From the NCBI GenBank assembly GCA_048859965.1, contig JBLIZO010000037.1, positions 33,340 to 97,339 on the forward strand: a stretch of DNA of 64,000 bases. The letters are read 5' to 3'. The stretch's first letter is position 1. Each line of letters begins with the position of its first letter. The position numbers were made by a program, and so were the translations under genes. The notes beneath the pieces were generated by a model that was not told the DNA's origin, did not search any database, and worked only from the letters and a program-made list of their open reading frames with translations. This stretch comes from Fluviibacter sp048859965 (GTDB lineage Bacteria; Pseudomonadota; Gammaproteobacteria; Burkholderiales; Rhodocyclaceae). Below are positions 24,961-34,454 of this stretch, piece by piece.

Positions 24961-26193
24961 TCAGATCATCCGGTCGATCAGTTCGATCCAGTGGCGGACG
25001 GGCGTATCCGTACCCGACTGCAGATGGTTGATACAACCCACGTTCCCCGAGACGATTTCCTGCGGCTCCGTTTTAGCGATATTGGCCAGCTTGCGATCGC
25101 GCAGTTCCTGCGATAACTCGGCTTGCAGAATCGAATAAGTACCGGCTGAGCCGCAACAAAGATGGCTATCGGCGCACAGACGAACGGTGATGCCAAGTTT
25201 GCCCAGCAGCCCTTCGACGGCGCCACGAATTTTCTGGCCGTGCTGCAAGGTACAGGGCGGATGATAGGTCACGCGTTCAGGCACGCCTCCTGCCTGCTTC
25301 TGGCGGGCGAGCGCTTCGATCTCACCAGCCAATGTCGGTAAAATTTCACTGACATCTTTGGCCATGGCCGAGATGCGTTTGGCTTTGTCGGCATAGACCG
25401 GATCGTTAGCCAGGATCTCGGCATAGTCCTTGATCATGACGCCGCAACCCGAGGCGTTGATGACCATCGTGTCTACGCCGTTTTCGACATACGGCCACCA
25501 GGCGTCAATGTTGCGCTTCATCTGCGCTTCGGCACCATGATGGTCGCTCAGATGCTGACGAATCGCACCACAGCATTCGGCATCAGATGCAATTAACAGT
25601 TCAATGCCCAGCTTATCGAACACGCGGGCAGTTGCTGCATCGACATTCGGCATCATGGCTGGTTGCACACAGCCCACATGTAGGAGCATTTTGGTTTTAT
25701 GCGTTGCTGCTGGCCACTGGCCGGCAGCCGGTGCGTTGTGAATTTTTTTCTTGAGGTTTACCGGCAACAGCGGGCGCACCGCACGACCTACACCGAGCAG
25801 AAATGAGAAAATCTGGCGTCGGCTGAGTGTTTCTCGCATCAACCAGCGTTGAATACGCTGCGATACGGGGCGCATGACCCGTTCATCGACCAAACGACGG
25901 CCGATATCCACCAGGCGGCCATAGCGCACACCCGAGGGGCAGGTCGATTCGCAGTTGCGGCAGGTCAGGCAGCGGTCCAGATGACTTTGCGTCTTCGCCG
26001 TGACCGGCGCGCCTTCAACCATCTCTTTCATGAGATAGATGCGTCCACGCGGACCGTCCAGTTCGTCACCCAGCACCTGATAGGTCGGACAGGTCGCGGT
26101 GCAGAAACCACAGTGCACACATTTGTTGACGATCGTCTTGACGGCGCCGATGTCGGCGTCGCGCTGGAATTCGGAAGCAATCTTGATCTGCAT
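24961..26193 (-). CDS. glcF: glycolate oxidase iron-sulfur subunit GlcF
   Basis: A 410-residue subunit with two [4Fe-4S] motifs near the N terminus (CVHCGFCTATCP around residue 21 and CLTCRNCESTCP around residue 73). Two CCG-type domains follow (for example the SDAECCGAIRQH and DSHLCCGSAGTY segments). It passes electrons from the flavin subunits toward the quinone pool at the membrane. The open frame extends upstream into glcE, but the ATG at 26193 follows a GAGGT site and gives the standard MQIKIASEF start. It is the last gene of glcA-glcD-glcE-glcF. Confidence 0.94.
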   Translation of the reverse strand: MQIKIASEFQRDADIGAVKTIVNKCVHCGFCTATCPTYQVLGDELDGPRGRIYLMKEMVEGAPVTAKTQSHLDRCLTCRNCESTCPSGVRYGRLVDIGRRLVDERVMRPVSQRIQRWLMRETLSRRQIFSFLLGVGRAVRPLLPVNLKKKIHNAPAAGQWPAATHKTKMLLHVGCVQPAMMPNVDAATARVFDKLGIELLIASDAECCGAIRQHLSDHHGAEAQMKRNIDAWWPYVENGVDTMVINASGCGVMIKDYAEILANDPVYADKAKRISAMAKDVSEILPTLAGEIEALARQKQAGGVPERVTYHPPCTLQHGQKIRGAVEGLLGKLGITVRLCADSHLCCGSAGTYSILQAELSQELRDRKLANIAKTEPQEIVSGNVGCINHLQSGTDTPVRHWIELIDRMI

Positions 26194-26203
26194 CGTAGCG
26201 ACC

Positions 26204-27304
26204 TCAGAGACCCAGATAGAGACGGCCGGGGTTAAAGATGCCGTGCGGATCAAACGTGTGTTTCAAACGGCGGTGAATCGCCATCAGCGCCGCTGAAGGC
26301 TGGGCAAAGGTTTCACCATCGCCGTGCTGATTATTAAAGCGCACCGCATGACCACCGAGCGTGCGGGCAATGGTACGCATGTTGTCCGCGTCGGCATTGC
26401 TCCACAACCAGCGCTGGCCACCACCCCACTCGATGAGCTGGCGATCTGCGCCAGAAACCTGGGCGGCGGTCACGGTGGGTGCAATGGCTGGTAGCGACAA
26501 ACGCCACAGGGTCTGGCCCGCATTCATTTCGTGGGCATCGCAAAAATAAGCGTGTGTTTGATCGCGCAGACTCGCCCACAATGTATCGGCCTCGGTGGCA
26601 CATACCTGATGACCGCCCAAGCTTTTGACGGCCGAATCGACGGCGGCGCGCGCACCTGATAACCGGATGTAAAGCACGTCGGCTTCCCAAGCGCTGGCGG
26701 TCAGCGGTAACGGCTTACCGGCACATTCGTTCACATGGCGGATCGCTTCGGCTTCAGACAGCTCAAAGCGCAGTGTGGCACGTGCCGGGGCAACCGGCAG
26801 TACTTTGAGCGATACCTGTGTGATGAGGCCGAGCGTGCCTAAGGCGCCCGTCATCAAACGCGATACGTCATAACCGGCGACGTTCTTCATGACCTGTCCG
26901 CCGAATTTGAGCACGTCACCTTTGCCGTCGATGATATGCAGACCCAGAACAAAATCGCGCACACCGCCAACGAAGGGGCGGCCAGGGCCTGACAAGGCCG
27001 TTGCGATGGCGCCGCCGAGGGTCGATTCGGGTGCATAGCGCGGCGGCTCGAAGGGCAACATCTGGCCGCGTTCGGCTAAGGTCGCTTCAATCTCGGCGAG
27101 CGTCATACCGGCGCGTGCAGTCAGCACCAGTTCGGCCGGATCGTAATCGATAATGCCGGTATGGCCGGTGGTTGCCAGCGAACGCTGCGCCACGACGGGG
27201 TTGCCATACCAGCGCTTACTGCCAGCGCCCTCGATATTGAGCGCACAGTTGGCCGCTGCGGCGTCACGGATCTGTGCGACAAAGTCGTTGGTTAAGTCAG
27301 CCAT
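26204..27304 (-). CDS. glcE: glycolate oxidase FAD-binding subunit GlcE
   Basis: A 366-residue PCMH-type FAD-binding protein homologous to GlcD but shorter at the C terminus. Recognisable segments are the early NIEGAGSKRWYG, ELVLTARAGMTLAEIEATLAE, LGGAIATALSGPGRPFVGGVRDFVLG and VMKNVAGYDVSRL, the last being the GlcE hallmark. GlcDEF together oxidise glycolate to glyoxylate. It starts 20 bp after the glcD stop, and glcF starts 10 bp after its own stop. Confidence 0.94.
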   Translation of the reverse strand: MADLTNDFVAQIRDAAAANCALNIEGAGSKRWYGNPVVAQRSLATTGHTGIIDYDPAELVLTARAGMTLAEIEATLAERGQMLPFEPPRYAPESTLGGAIATALSGPGRPFVGGVRDFVLGLHIIDGKGDVLKFGGQVMKNVAGYDVSRLMTGALGTLGLITQVSLKVLPVAPARATLRFELSEAEAIRHVNECAGKPLPLTASAWEADVLYIRLSGARAAVDSAVKSLGGHQVCATEADTLWASLRDQTHAYFCDAHEMNAGQTLWRLSLPAIAPTVTAAQVSGADRQLIEWGGGQRWLWSNADADNMRTIARTLGGHAVRFNNQHGDGETFAQPSAALMAIHRRLKHTFDPHGIFNPGRLYLGL

Positions 27305-27324
27305 GGGAGAGGACTCTTTAATCT

Positions 27325-28785
27325 TTAGAAACGCGGCAGATCAGCATGCGGCATCTGGCCTTTATGGACATGCATACGCCCATACTCCGCACAGCGATGC
27401 AGGGTTGGTATCACCTTATCCGGATTTAACAGTCTGGCGGGATCAAAAGCCGCCTTGACGCCAAAAAACGCCTCGCGCTCTTTTTCGTCAAACTGTACGC
27501 ACATGGTGTTGATCTTTTCGATGCCGACGCCGTGCTCACCAGTGACGGTGCCGCCCAGCGCGACGCAGGCTTCAAGAATCTCATTACCAAATGCTTCGGC
27601 GCGATGCCATTGATCTTCGTCCGAGCCATCAAACAGAATCAGCGGATGCATATTGCCGTCGCCGGCATGGAAGACGTTCATACAGCGCAAACCATAGCGC
27701 GTTTCCATTTCGGTTATCTGGTTGAGCAACGTGGAGATGGATTTTTTGGGAATCGTACCGTCCATGCAGTAATAGTCCGGCGAGATGCGACCGGCTGCCG
27801 GGAAGGCGTTTTTTCGCCCGCTCCAGAATGTCATGCGCTCGGCTTCACTGGCCGACACCTGAATGCGCGTGGCGCCGGATTGGCGCAGCACCGCGCTCAT
27901 GCGGCCAATTTCTTCTTCGACTTCTTCGGGCGTGCCATCCGATTCGCAGAGCAAAATCGCTTCGGCATCGAGGTCGTAACCGGCGTGAACGAATTCTTCG
28001 ACGGCACGCGTGGCCGGTTTATCCATCATTTCCAGACCGGCCGGAATCAGGCCAGCTGCAATGACATCGGCCACGGCGTTACCCGCTTTGGTCATATCGT
28101 CGAAGCTGGCCATGATGACGCGCGCCACCGGCGGCTTCGGGATCAGGCGCACGGTGACTTCGGTCACGACAGCCAACATGCCTTCGCTACCGATCATGAC
28201 ACCGAGCAGATCCAGCCCCGGCGCATCGAGCGCTTCGGTGCCGAATTCGACGATCTCGCCATCCATCAGCACGGCGCGCACCTTGATGACGTTATTAACG
28301 GTGAGGCCGTATTTCAGGCAATGCACGCCGCCGGAGTTTTCCGCCACGTTGCCGCCAATCGAGCAGGCGATCTGACTGGAGGGGTCCGGTGCGTAATACA
28401 AATTATAAGGGGCGGCCGCATCGGAAATGGCCAGATTACGGACGCCGGGCTGCAACACCGCGCGCCGACTGAGCGGGTTGATATCGAGGATTTTATTCAG
28501 CCTGGCCGTCGAAAGCACAATGCCTTCGGCTATCGGCATGGCGCCACCGGACAGCCCGGTGCCCGCACCGCGCGGCACGACCGGCACGCCGAAGGCATTA
28601 CATGCTGTGAGCACAGCCTGCACTTGGGCCTCATTTTCAGGCAACGCGACGGCGATGGGCAGTGTGCGATACGCGGCCAAACCATCACATTCATAGGGGG
28701 CGGTGTCTTCCTTCTGCCAGAGCAGACTGGCAGAAGGAAGCACCTGTTTGAGCGCCTCAATCAGACGCTGATGCGAAGCGCTCAT
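27325..28785 (-). CDS. glcD: glycolate oxidase catalytic subunit GlcD
   Basis: A 486-residue FAD-linked oxidase of the VAO/PCMH family. FAD-binding stretches PVVPRGAGTGLSGGAMP and IACSIGGNVAENSGGVHCLKYG, the YYCMDGTIPKK segment and the C-terminal NVFHAGDGNMHP, GTVTGEHGVGIEK are present, as in GlcD of E. coli. It follows the permease gene after 4 bp. A D-lactate dehydrogenase of the same family is the alternative, but neighbouring glcE and glcF make glycolate (or a broad 2-hydroxyacid) the likely substrate. Confidence 0.94.
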   Translation of the reverse strand: MSASHQRLIEALKQVLPSASLLWQKEDTAPYECDGLAAYRTLPIAVALPENEAQVQAVLTACNAFGVPVVPRGAGTGLSGGAMPIAEGIVLSTARLNKILDINPLSRRAVLQPGVRNLAISDAAAPYNLYYAPDPSSQIACSIGGNVAENSGGVHCLKYGLTVNNVIKVRAVLMDGEIVEFGTEALDAPGLDLLGVMIGSEGMLAVVTEVTVRLIPKPPVARVIMASFDDMTKAGNAVADVIAAGLIPAGLEMMDKPATRAVEEFVHAGYDLDAEAILLCESDGTPEEVEEEIGRMSAVLRQSGATRIQVSASEAERMTFWSGRKNAFPAAGRISPDYYCMDGTIPKKSISTLLNQITEMETRYGLRCMNVFHAGDGNMHPLILFDGSDEDQWHRAEAFGNEILEACVALGGTVTGEHGVGIEKINTMCVQFDEKEREAFFGVKAAFDPARLLNPDKVIPTLHRCAEYGRMHVHKGQMPHADLPRF

Positions 28786-28789
28786 GGGG

Positions 28790-30448
28790 TTACAACACCA
28801 TCAGGGTAAACGGCCAGACATACGCCTGCATCATCACGAAGATACCGACCAGGCAGGCCAGTGCGATCGAATGGAAGAACACATAGCGCAGAATATCGCC
28901 TTCATGGTTGAACCAGCGCGTGGCGGTCGATGCCACGACGATCGATTGCGCATCGATCATCTTGCCCATCACACCCCCCGAACTGTTGGCGGCGCCCATC
29001 AGGTTGGCGCTGACACCGACCTGCTCGGCTGCGACACGCTGCATACCACCGAACAACACGTTCGAAGCCGTATCCGAACCGGTCAGCGCCACACCCAACC
29101 AGCCCATCAGTGTACCGAAGAACGGGTACAGCACACCCGTCGCGGCAAAAGCCAGGCCCAGGGTCGTATCCAGACCGGAGTAACGGGTCAGTGTCCCCAG
29201 CGCCAGCATGACGGCAATGGTCAGCAGCGAGTAACGTACCAGCCAGAAGGTTCTGACGTAGGCCTTGATCAGTTGGAACGGGTTGTACTTCATCACGAAG
29301 CCACCGATGAGGGAGGCGATCAGAATGCCGGTGCCCGTGGCCGACAGCAGGTTAAAGACGTAAACCGCGCCCTCTTTGGTCGGCTTCGGCACAACCGGCG
29401 GCATTTTTTCGACCAGTTGATGCAGCCCTTCCATCGGGAACTTCGGCATGAAGATGCTGTTCAGCCATTCTTTCATGGCCGGCTGGCCCCAGATGAAGAC
29501 CATGACCGTCAGAATGATCCACGGCATCCAGGCACGAATGACAACGTTACGCGGATGCTTGATGATGGCAGCAGGTGCCTGTGCCTCGCCGCTGTCATGG
29601 TCGTGACCACGCAATTTGACCGAGGTCCAGATCGTTTTCGGCTTCCAGACCTTCATGAACAGCACCAGACAACCCATCGACACCAGCGCGGCGATCACGT
29701 CCACCAGCTCCGGGCCGATGTAATTCGACACCAGAAACTGCGGGATGGCGAAACTGACGCCCGTGACCAGAATGGCCGGCCAGATTTCCATCATGCCCTT
29801 ACGACCGGCAAAGGCCCAGATCAACCAGAATGGGACTAACAGCGAGAAGAAGGGCAGTTGGCGACCGACCATCGCAGAAAGTGCCATGAGGTCATAGCCA
29901 TGCACTTTGGCCATCGTGATAATCGGCGTACCCAATGCACCAAAGGCTACCGGCGCTGTGTTGGCAATCAGCGACAGACCCGAAGCCGCCAACGGCGAAA
30001 AGCCCAGACCGATCAGGATGGCGGCTGTCACAGCGACCGGCGTACCAAAACCGGACGCGCCTTCAAAGAACGCACCGAATGCGAAGGCGATCAGCAGCAG
30101 TTGCAAACGACGGTCTTCGGTAATGCCCGCAATCGAATCCTGCAGGATTTTGAACGAGCCATTCTGCTCTGTCAGTTGTTGCAGGAAGATGATGTTGAGC
30201 ACAATCCAACCAATCGGCAGCAAACCGACCAGAGCCCCCATCAACGATGCCTGGCCTGCCATCTCCAGCGGCATGCCATAAACACCGACCGCGATCAGCA
30301 CGGCGCTGATCAGACCGGCTGCAGCCGCAACGTGCGCTTTCATGTGCAGGAAGCCCAGGCCAATCAGCATAATGGCAACAGGAATCGCCGCCAGCAGTGT
30401 GGAGAACATCATGTTCCCCATCGGATCGTAGATTTGTTGCCAAACCAT
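28790..30448 (-). CDS. glcA: L-lactate/glycolate permease (LctP family)
   Basis: A 552-residue inner-membrane permease with about 12 or more hydrophobic helices, a proton-coupled carrier of lactate and glycolate. Family signatures are the N-terminal WQQIYDPMGNMM, FAFGAFFEGASGFGTPVAV, ANTAPVAFGALGTPI, and the C-terminal GSDTASNVLFGGMQRVAAEQ with ANSSGGVMGKMI. LctP and GlcA are close homologues; I favour glycolate uptake because the gene leads directly into glcDEF. AAGGAG six bases before the ATG and a TATAAT box at 30521-30526 suggest strong expression. Confidence 0.92.
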   Translation of the reverse strand: MVWQQIYDPMGNMMFSTLLAAIPVAIMLIGLGFLHMKAHVAAAAGLISAVLIAVGVYGMPLEMAGQASLMGALVGLLPIGWIVLNIIFLQQLTEQNGSFKILQDSIAGITEDRRLQLLLIAFAFGAFFEGASGFGTPVAVTAAILIGLGFSPLAASGLSLIANTAPVAFGALGTPIITMAKVHGYDLMALSAMVGRQLPFFSLLVPFWLIWAFAGRKGMMEIWPAILVTGVSFAIPQFLVSNYIGPELVDVIAALVSMGCLVLFMKVWKPKTIWTSVKLRGHDHDSGEAQAPAAIIKHPRNVVIRAWMPWIILTVMVFIWGQPAMKEWLNSIFMPKFPMEGLHQLVEKMPPVVPKPTKEGAVYVFNLLSATGTGILIASLIGGFVMKYNPFQLIKAYVRTFWLVRYSLLTIAVMLALGTLTRYSGLDTTLGLAFAATGVLYPFFGTLMGWLGVALTGSDTASNVLFGGMQRVAAEQVGVSANLMGAANSSGGVMGKMIDAQSIVVASTATRWFNHEGDILRYVFFHSIALACLVGIFVMMQAYVWPFTLMVL

Positions 30449-30520
30449 GATGTCTCCTTTTTAGTAATCGATCTGTTAGAGACGAGCGCCCGCAGAACCG
30501 CACGAAACGTTCGCGAGCAA

Positions 30521-30587
30521 ATTATAGGAAGGCTTAAGAAATTATTACGTGAAATATTTTGTGCGTATGACTGAGCAATATTCACGT
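30521..30587 (-). promoter_or_regulatory. glc operon promoter with inverted-repeat operator
   Basis: On the minus strand a perfect TATAAT (30526-30521) lies 73 bp before the glcA start, with no TTGACA-like -35. Further upstream, ACGTGAAATATT (30547-30558, + strand) and AATATTCACGT (30577-30587) form an inverted repeat with one missing base. ACGTGAAATATTTTG (30547-30561) and TGAGCAATATTCA (30572-30584) recur in nearly the same form, at the same spacing, before ppc. An activator binding over the -35 region would fit. The rest of the 181-bp gap to ppc holds no other recognisable feature. Confidence 0.5.
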
Positions 30588-30629
30588 GCGTGCTGCACTA
30601 CAACACACAAACAACACCGTGCGCAGAGA

Positions 30630-33413
30630 TCAACCCGTATTTCTGAGTGCGGCAGAGATCCCGTTAATGCTGAGATGAATACCGCGCTGCACTTTCTCGC
30701 CGGCCTGTCCCAATCGATATCGACGGATCAATTCCAATTGCAGGTGATGCAGCGGATCAATGTAGGGGAATCGATGACGAATTGAACGTGCCAACCCGGG
30801 ATTGCCCGCCAGGCGGTGCTTCTCACCGGTCACCTGGTTAAGCGCCTCGACTGTTCTGTGCCATTCTGCTTCAATCGCGCCGTGGATTTTTTTGCGTAGA
30901 CGTTTGTCTTGCACCAATTCTGCATAACGTGCGCCAAGCGTCAGATCGCTCTTGGCCAGCACCATGTCGATATTGGAAAGCAGCGTGCGGAAAAACGGCC
31001 ATTCACGATACATGCGCTGCAGCAATGCCAGCCGGTTCTTGCGTTCCCTGGCGGGGCCGTTTTCCAGATATTCAACGATGGCAGACCCGAAACCAAACCA
31101 GCCCGGCAGTGTCAAACGCGATTGACCCCAACTAAAGCTCCAGGGAATGGCCCGCAAATCCTCAATCTGCTGCAGCGCTTTGCGTGATGCCGGACGTGAC
31201 CCGATGTTGAGTTGTGCCAGTTCCTTCAACGGCGTGGCTGCAAAAAAATAATCGGCAAAGCCCGGCGTTTCATACACCAACGCTCGATACGCTCTGGTGC
31301 TGGCGAGCGACAGGGCGTCGGCCACTTCCAGAAAGGTTCTGGGCGCCGGCTTGGTCGGCTTGAGCAATGTCGCCTCCAGTGTGGCGGCAACCAATGTTTC
31401 GAGGTTGCGACGGCCGATCTCCGGATTGGCATATTTGGAGGCAATCACTTCGCCCTGCTCTGTCAGGCGAATCTGACCGCGAACCGTACCCGGCGGCTGC
31501 GCCAGAATGGCCTCATAGCTGGGGCCACCGCCACGACCAACCGTACCGCCCCGCCCATGGAACATGCGCAGCTGGATATCGTGGCTGTTGGCGAGTTGTT
31601 CAAACAGATCAACGAGCGCAATCTCGGCACGATAAAGCGCCCAGTTGCTTGTGAAAATACCGCCATCCTTGTTGCTGTCGCTGTAGCCCAGCATGATGTC
31701 CTGCTCACCGCCCGAGCGTCGTACCATGGCCGCAACGCCATGGAGTGCATAGAAATCGCGCATGATTGGCGCGGCGTTGCGTAAATCGGCAATCGTTTCA
31801 AAGAGTGGTACGACAATGAGATCCGATACGGCATCCTGCGCCAATGTGCCTCGCACCAGCCCGACCTCTTTGAGCAAGAGCAGCACTTCCAGCAGGTCGC
31901 TGACTGTTTCGGTATGGCTGATGATGTAATGACGGATCGCCATACGTCCATAACGCTCAACGACGCGACGCGCCATGGCAAAAATTGCCAGTTCGTCGGA
32001 CGCATGGGCGGAGTAGTGCGCTGTCGGCACTCGCAGCGGACGCACATCATTCAAAGCCGCGAGTAGGCAAGCCTGCCGCTCCGCCTCGTCCAGCGCCGCA
32101 TAATCGCGACAAACCCCGGCCGTCAGCAACAGTTCGGCCACGACTTGTTCGTGTTTGTCCGAGCTCTGGCGTAAATCCACCGTCGCCAGATGGAAACCGA
32201 ACACATCGACGGCCCGAATCAGCGGATGCAGCCGTTGCAAGGCCAATGCTTCGGCACCCTGCGTTTTAAGACAGGCTTCGATCGACTCCAGATCGCGCTT
32301 CAATTCATCAGCGCCGGCATAGGCAGGCACGACGCCAGCGCCATCCTCAACCTGCGGCAAGGTGCTTTGCAGGCGCGCATGAATGTGCTCCAGGGCCAGC
32401 CGATACAGCTCATCGCGACGATGCTCGCTCTTGTCATGCGATGCCTCGGCCAGGGCGCAGACGGCCGGTGTGAATGCCGCCATCATGGACGACTGCGAGA
32501 GCTCCCGCCCCAACTCACGCACCTCTTTCAAATAGTGGCGCAAAGCAACTTCACATTGGCGGCGCGTCGCATAATCCAGCGTTTCTGCCGTGACATTCGG
32601 ATTGCCGTCACGGTCACCGCCGATCCACTGCCCCATGCGAAAAAAACTGGCCACCGGTCTACCCGGCAGATCGGCTTCGAGCGCCGCGTACAGGCGCGGA
32701 ATTTCGCCCAGGAAGGTCGATTCGTAGTAACTCAATGCATTTTCGATTTCGTCGATGACGGTGAGCTTCGTGAAACGAAGCAGACGCGTCTGCCAGAGTT
32801 GCGTCACACGAGCATGAATTTGCTGTTCGTTCGCTGCCAGACGGCGTTCGAGAAGGGCGTTGCGGCTTTTGGTCGATCCGACCTCGCCACGAATCGCATC
32901 ACGCTCGGCGAGCAGCTGGGCGATGTCACGCTCGGCATCCAGAATGCTCTTGCGCTGCACCTCAGTCGGATGTGCCGTCAGTACCGGTGAGACGTAGGCC
33001 TGGGCCAGTGTCTGTGCGATCACGCGCGGTGTCATGCCGCCCGCCTGCAAGCGCTGCATCGCGGCATCAATGCTGCCGGGCTGCATGCGTCCGGCCCGCT
33101 CATAGACCGCCCGGCGTCGGATGTAGTGGCGATCTTCGGCAAGATTGGCGAGGTGGCTAAAGTAGGTAAAGGCACGAATCACGCTGACGGACTGCTTGTC
33201 ACTCAATTGTTTGAGCAGTTTCTTGAGCGTTTTGTCGGCCACATGATCCGCATCACGCCGGAACGCGACCGACAGTTTACGAATCGCTTCAACGAGTTCA
33301 TAGACCTCGTTGCCTTCCAGCGAACGAATGACGTCGCCGAGTATGCGACCGAGCAGCCGGATATCATCCATTAATGGTTTTTCGGCATCCTGCTTCTGGC
33401 GGCGCACTTCCAT
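30630..33413 (-). CDS. ppc: phosphoenolpyruvate carboxylase
   Basis: A 927-residue enzyme that carboxylates PEP with bicarbonate to oxaloacetate, refilling the TCA cycle. Catalytic and binding segments are VLTAHPTEVQRKS with the essential histidine, GGDRDGNPNV, GYSDSNKDGG, FHGRGGTVGRGGGP and RAIPWSFSWGQSR; the C terminus ends SINGISAALRNTG. An in-frame ATG at 33431 exists, but AAGGA seven bases before the ATG at 33413 supports that one. It lies on the same strand as garR and the glc genes, and would consume PEP derived from 2-phosphoglycerate. Confidence 0.96.
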   Translation of the reverse strand: MEVRRQKQDAEKPLMDDIRLLGRILGDVIRSLEGNEVYELVEAIRKLSVAFRRDADHVADKTLKKLLKQLSDKQSVSVIRAFTYFSHLANLAEDRHYIRRRAVYERAGRMQPGSIDAAMQRLQAGGMTPRVIAQTLAQAYVSPVLTAHPTEVQRKSILDAERDIAQLLAERDAIRGEVGSTKSRNALLERRLAANEQQIHARVTQLWQTRLLRFTKLTVIDEIENALSYYESTFLGEIPRLYAALEADLPGRPVASFFRMGQWIGGDRDGNPNVTAETLDYATRRQCEVALRHYLKEVRELGRELSQSSMMAAFTPAVCALAEASHDKSEHRRDELYRLALEHIHARLQSTLPQVEDGAGVVPAYAGADELKRDLESIEACLKTQGAEALALQRLHPLIRAVDVFGFHLATVDLRQSSDKHEQVVAELLLTAGVCRDYAALDEAERQACLLAALNDVRPLRVPTAHYSAHASDELAIFAMARRVVERYGRMAIRHYIISHTETVSDLLEVLLLLKEVGLVRGTLAQDAVSDLIVVPLFETIADLRNAAPIMRDFYALHGVAAMVRRSGGEQDIMLGYSDSNKDGGIFTSNWALYRAEIALVDLFEQLANSHDIQLRMFHGRGGTVGRGGGPSYEAILAQPPGTVRGQIRLTEQGEVIASKYANPEIGRRNLETLVAATLEATLLKPTKPAPRTFLEVADALSLASTRAYRALVYETPGFADYFFAATPLKELAQLNIGSRPASRKALQQIEDLRAIPWSFSWGQSRLTLPGWFGFGSAIVEYLENGPARERKNRLALLQRMYREWPFFRTLLSNIDMVLAKSDLTLGARYAELVQDKRLRKKIHGAIEAEWHRTVEALNQVTGEKHRLAGNPGLARSIRHRFPYIDPLHHLQLELIRRYRLGQAGEKVQRGIHLSINGISAALRNTG

Positions 33414-33473
33414 GGTCCGGTCCTTGATCATCAGCGAGGCCCATCCAGCAAGGTGGGCGCTTTACATTCGAAA

Positions 33474-33513
33474 ATTATAGATAAGGCCGTTTATCCGCAC
33501 GTGAAAAATTTTG
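33474..33513 (-). promoter_or_regulatory. ppc promoter with element shared with glc promoter
   Basis: TATAAT on the minus strand (33479-33474) is 60 bp before the ppc start. ACGTGAAAAATTTTG (33499-33513, + strand) matches the glcA upstream element at 14 of 15 positions and is 19 bp from TATAAT, against 20 bp at glcA; GCCTT next to the -10 box also recurs. A second matching word TGAGGATTATTCA (33524-33536) begins 25 bp from the first, as at glcA, and overlaps the LysR stop codon. Confidence 0.5.
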
Positions 33514-33529
33514 CTGCGCTGCGTGAGGA

Positions 33530-34423
33530 TTATTCAGACAGTTGCTGCATCTCGGCGGTGAACCATTCGATGAAAGCAGCGCACTCCCAGCGCTCTGCGA
33601 CGCCGGGCTTCCAACACAAATAATGACGATTCGGTGCTGGCAGCGCTTGTTCTGATAAACGGATCAACCGGCCACTTTCCAGCCATGCAGCACCCAGACG
33701 CGTTCTGGTGAGACAAACGCCAAGACCGGCCGCTGCCGCGTCGTAGAGCAAACCCAGATCGTTGAACTTGGCCGTGGTCTTCAGACGCTGCTTATCAAGA
33801 TTGTAATAATCGAACCATGTTTCCCAGGGTTCCAGTTCGCTGTGTACCAATAATGACCGGGCCACGATTTCGTCCTGGTCGAAACCTGTCAGCGAGCCGA
33901 CCTCATTGAGGTAATTGGGGCTGCATACCGGCGTCACATAATCCGACATCAGATGCACCGACTCTCGATCCTGAAACGGCCCTTGGCCAAAGCGGACTTC
34001 GAGATCAGTCTCTTGCGATACCACATTGAACAATGGGATCGATACCTGCAACACCAGGTCGATTTCCGGATAGGTATGCCGGAACATGGGCAAGCGCGGC
34101 ATGAGCATCTGGCGCGAGAACGTCGGCGTCACCGCCAGACGCAAGGTTGTCCGTTCGCCCAGCGGACCAGGTGGTTCGGCGACCTGCAGGATGGCGAGTG
34201 CTTCGCGCACCCGCTTCAGGTAGGCTTCGCCTTCCGGCGTCAGGCTGAAATCCTTACGAACGAACAGCTTGAACTTGAGCTGGTCCTCAATCTGGCGAAT
34301 GCGATGGCTCACCGCACTCGGCGTGATGTGCAGCGTCTCGGCGACCTGGGTGACATTGCGCAAGCGCGCCAAAGCCTCAAAGGCGAGCAGCCCCTGGATA
34401 TTCGGTACGCGCGGAATGATCAC
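33530..34423 (-). CDS. LysR-family regulator (GcvA-like)
   Basis: A 297-residue LysR-type regulator. The winged helix-turn-helix spans about residues 11-70 (LLAFEALARLRNVTQVAETL, SAVSHRIRQIEDQLKFKLF) and resembles the GcvA/AmpR branch; the effector domain follows and ends with WFTAEMQQLSE. The frame can begin at TTG 34429, but GGAGG is adjacent to that codon and exactly seven bases from GTG 34423, so 34423 is chosen. Sitting between garR and ppc, it is a candidate regulator of the glycolate/glycerate genes. Confidence 0.87.
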   Translation of the reverse strand: MIIPRVPNIQGLLAFEALARLRNVTQVAETLHITPSAVSHRIRQIEDQLKFKLFVRKDFSLTPEGEAYLKRVREALAILQVAEPPGPLGERTTLRLAVTPTFSRQMLMPRLPMFRHTYPEIDLVLQVSIPLFNVVSQETDLEVRFGQGPFQDRESVHLMSDYVTPVCSPNYLNEVGSLTGFDQDEIVARSLLVHSELEPWETWFDYYNLDKQRLKTTAKFNDLGLLYDAAAAGLGVCLTRTRLGAAWLESGRLIRLSEQALPAPNRHYLCWKPGVAERWECAAFIEWFTAEMQQLSE

Positions 34424-34454
34424 CGGCAAGCCTCCATCCCTGATTTGCAGCCGA

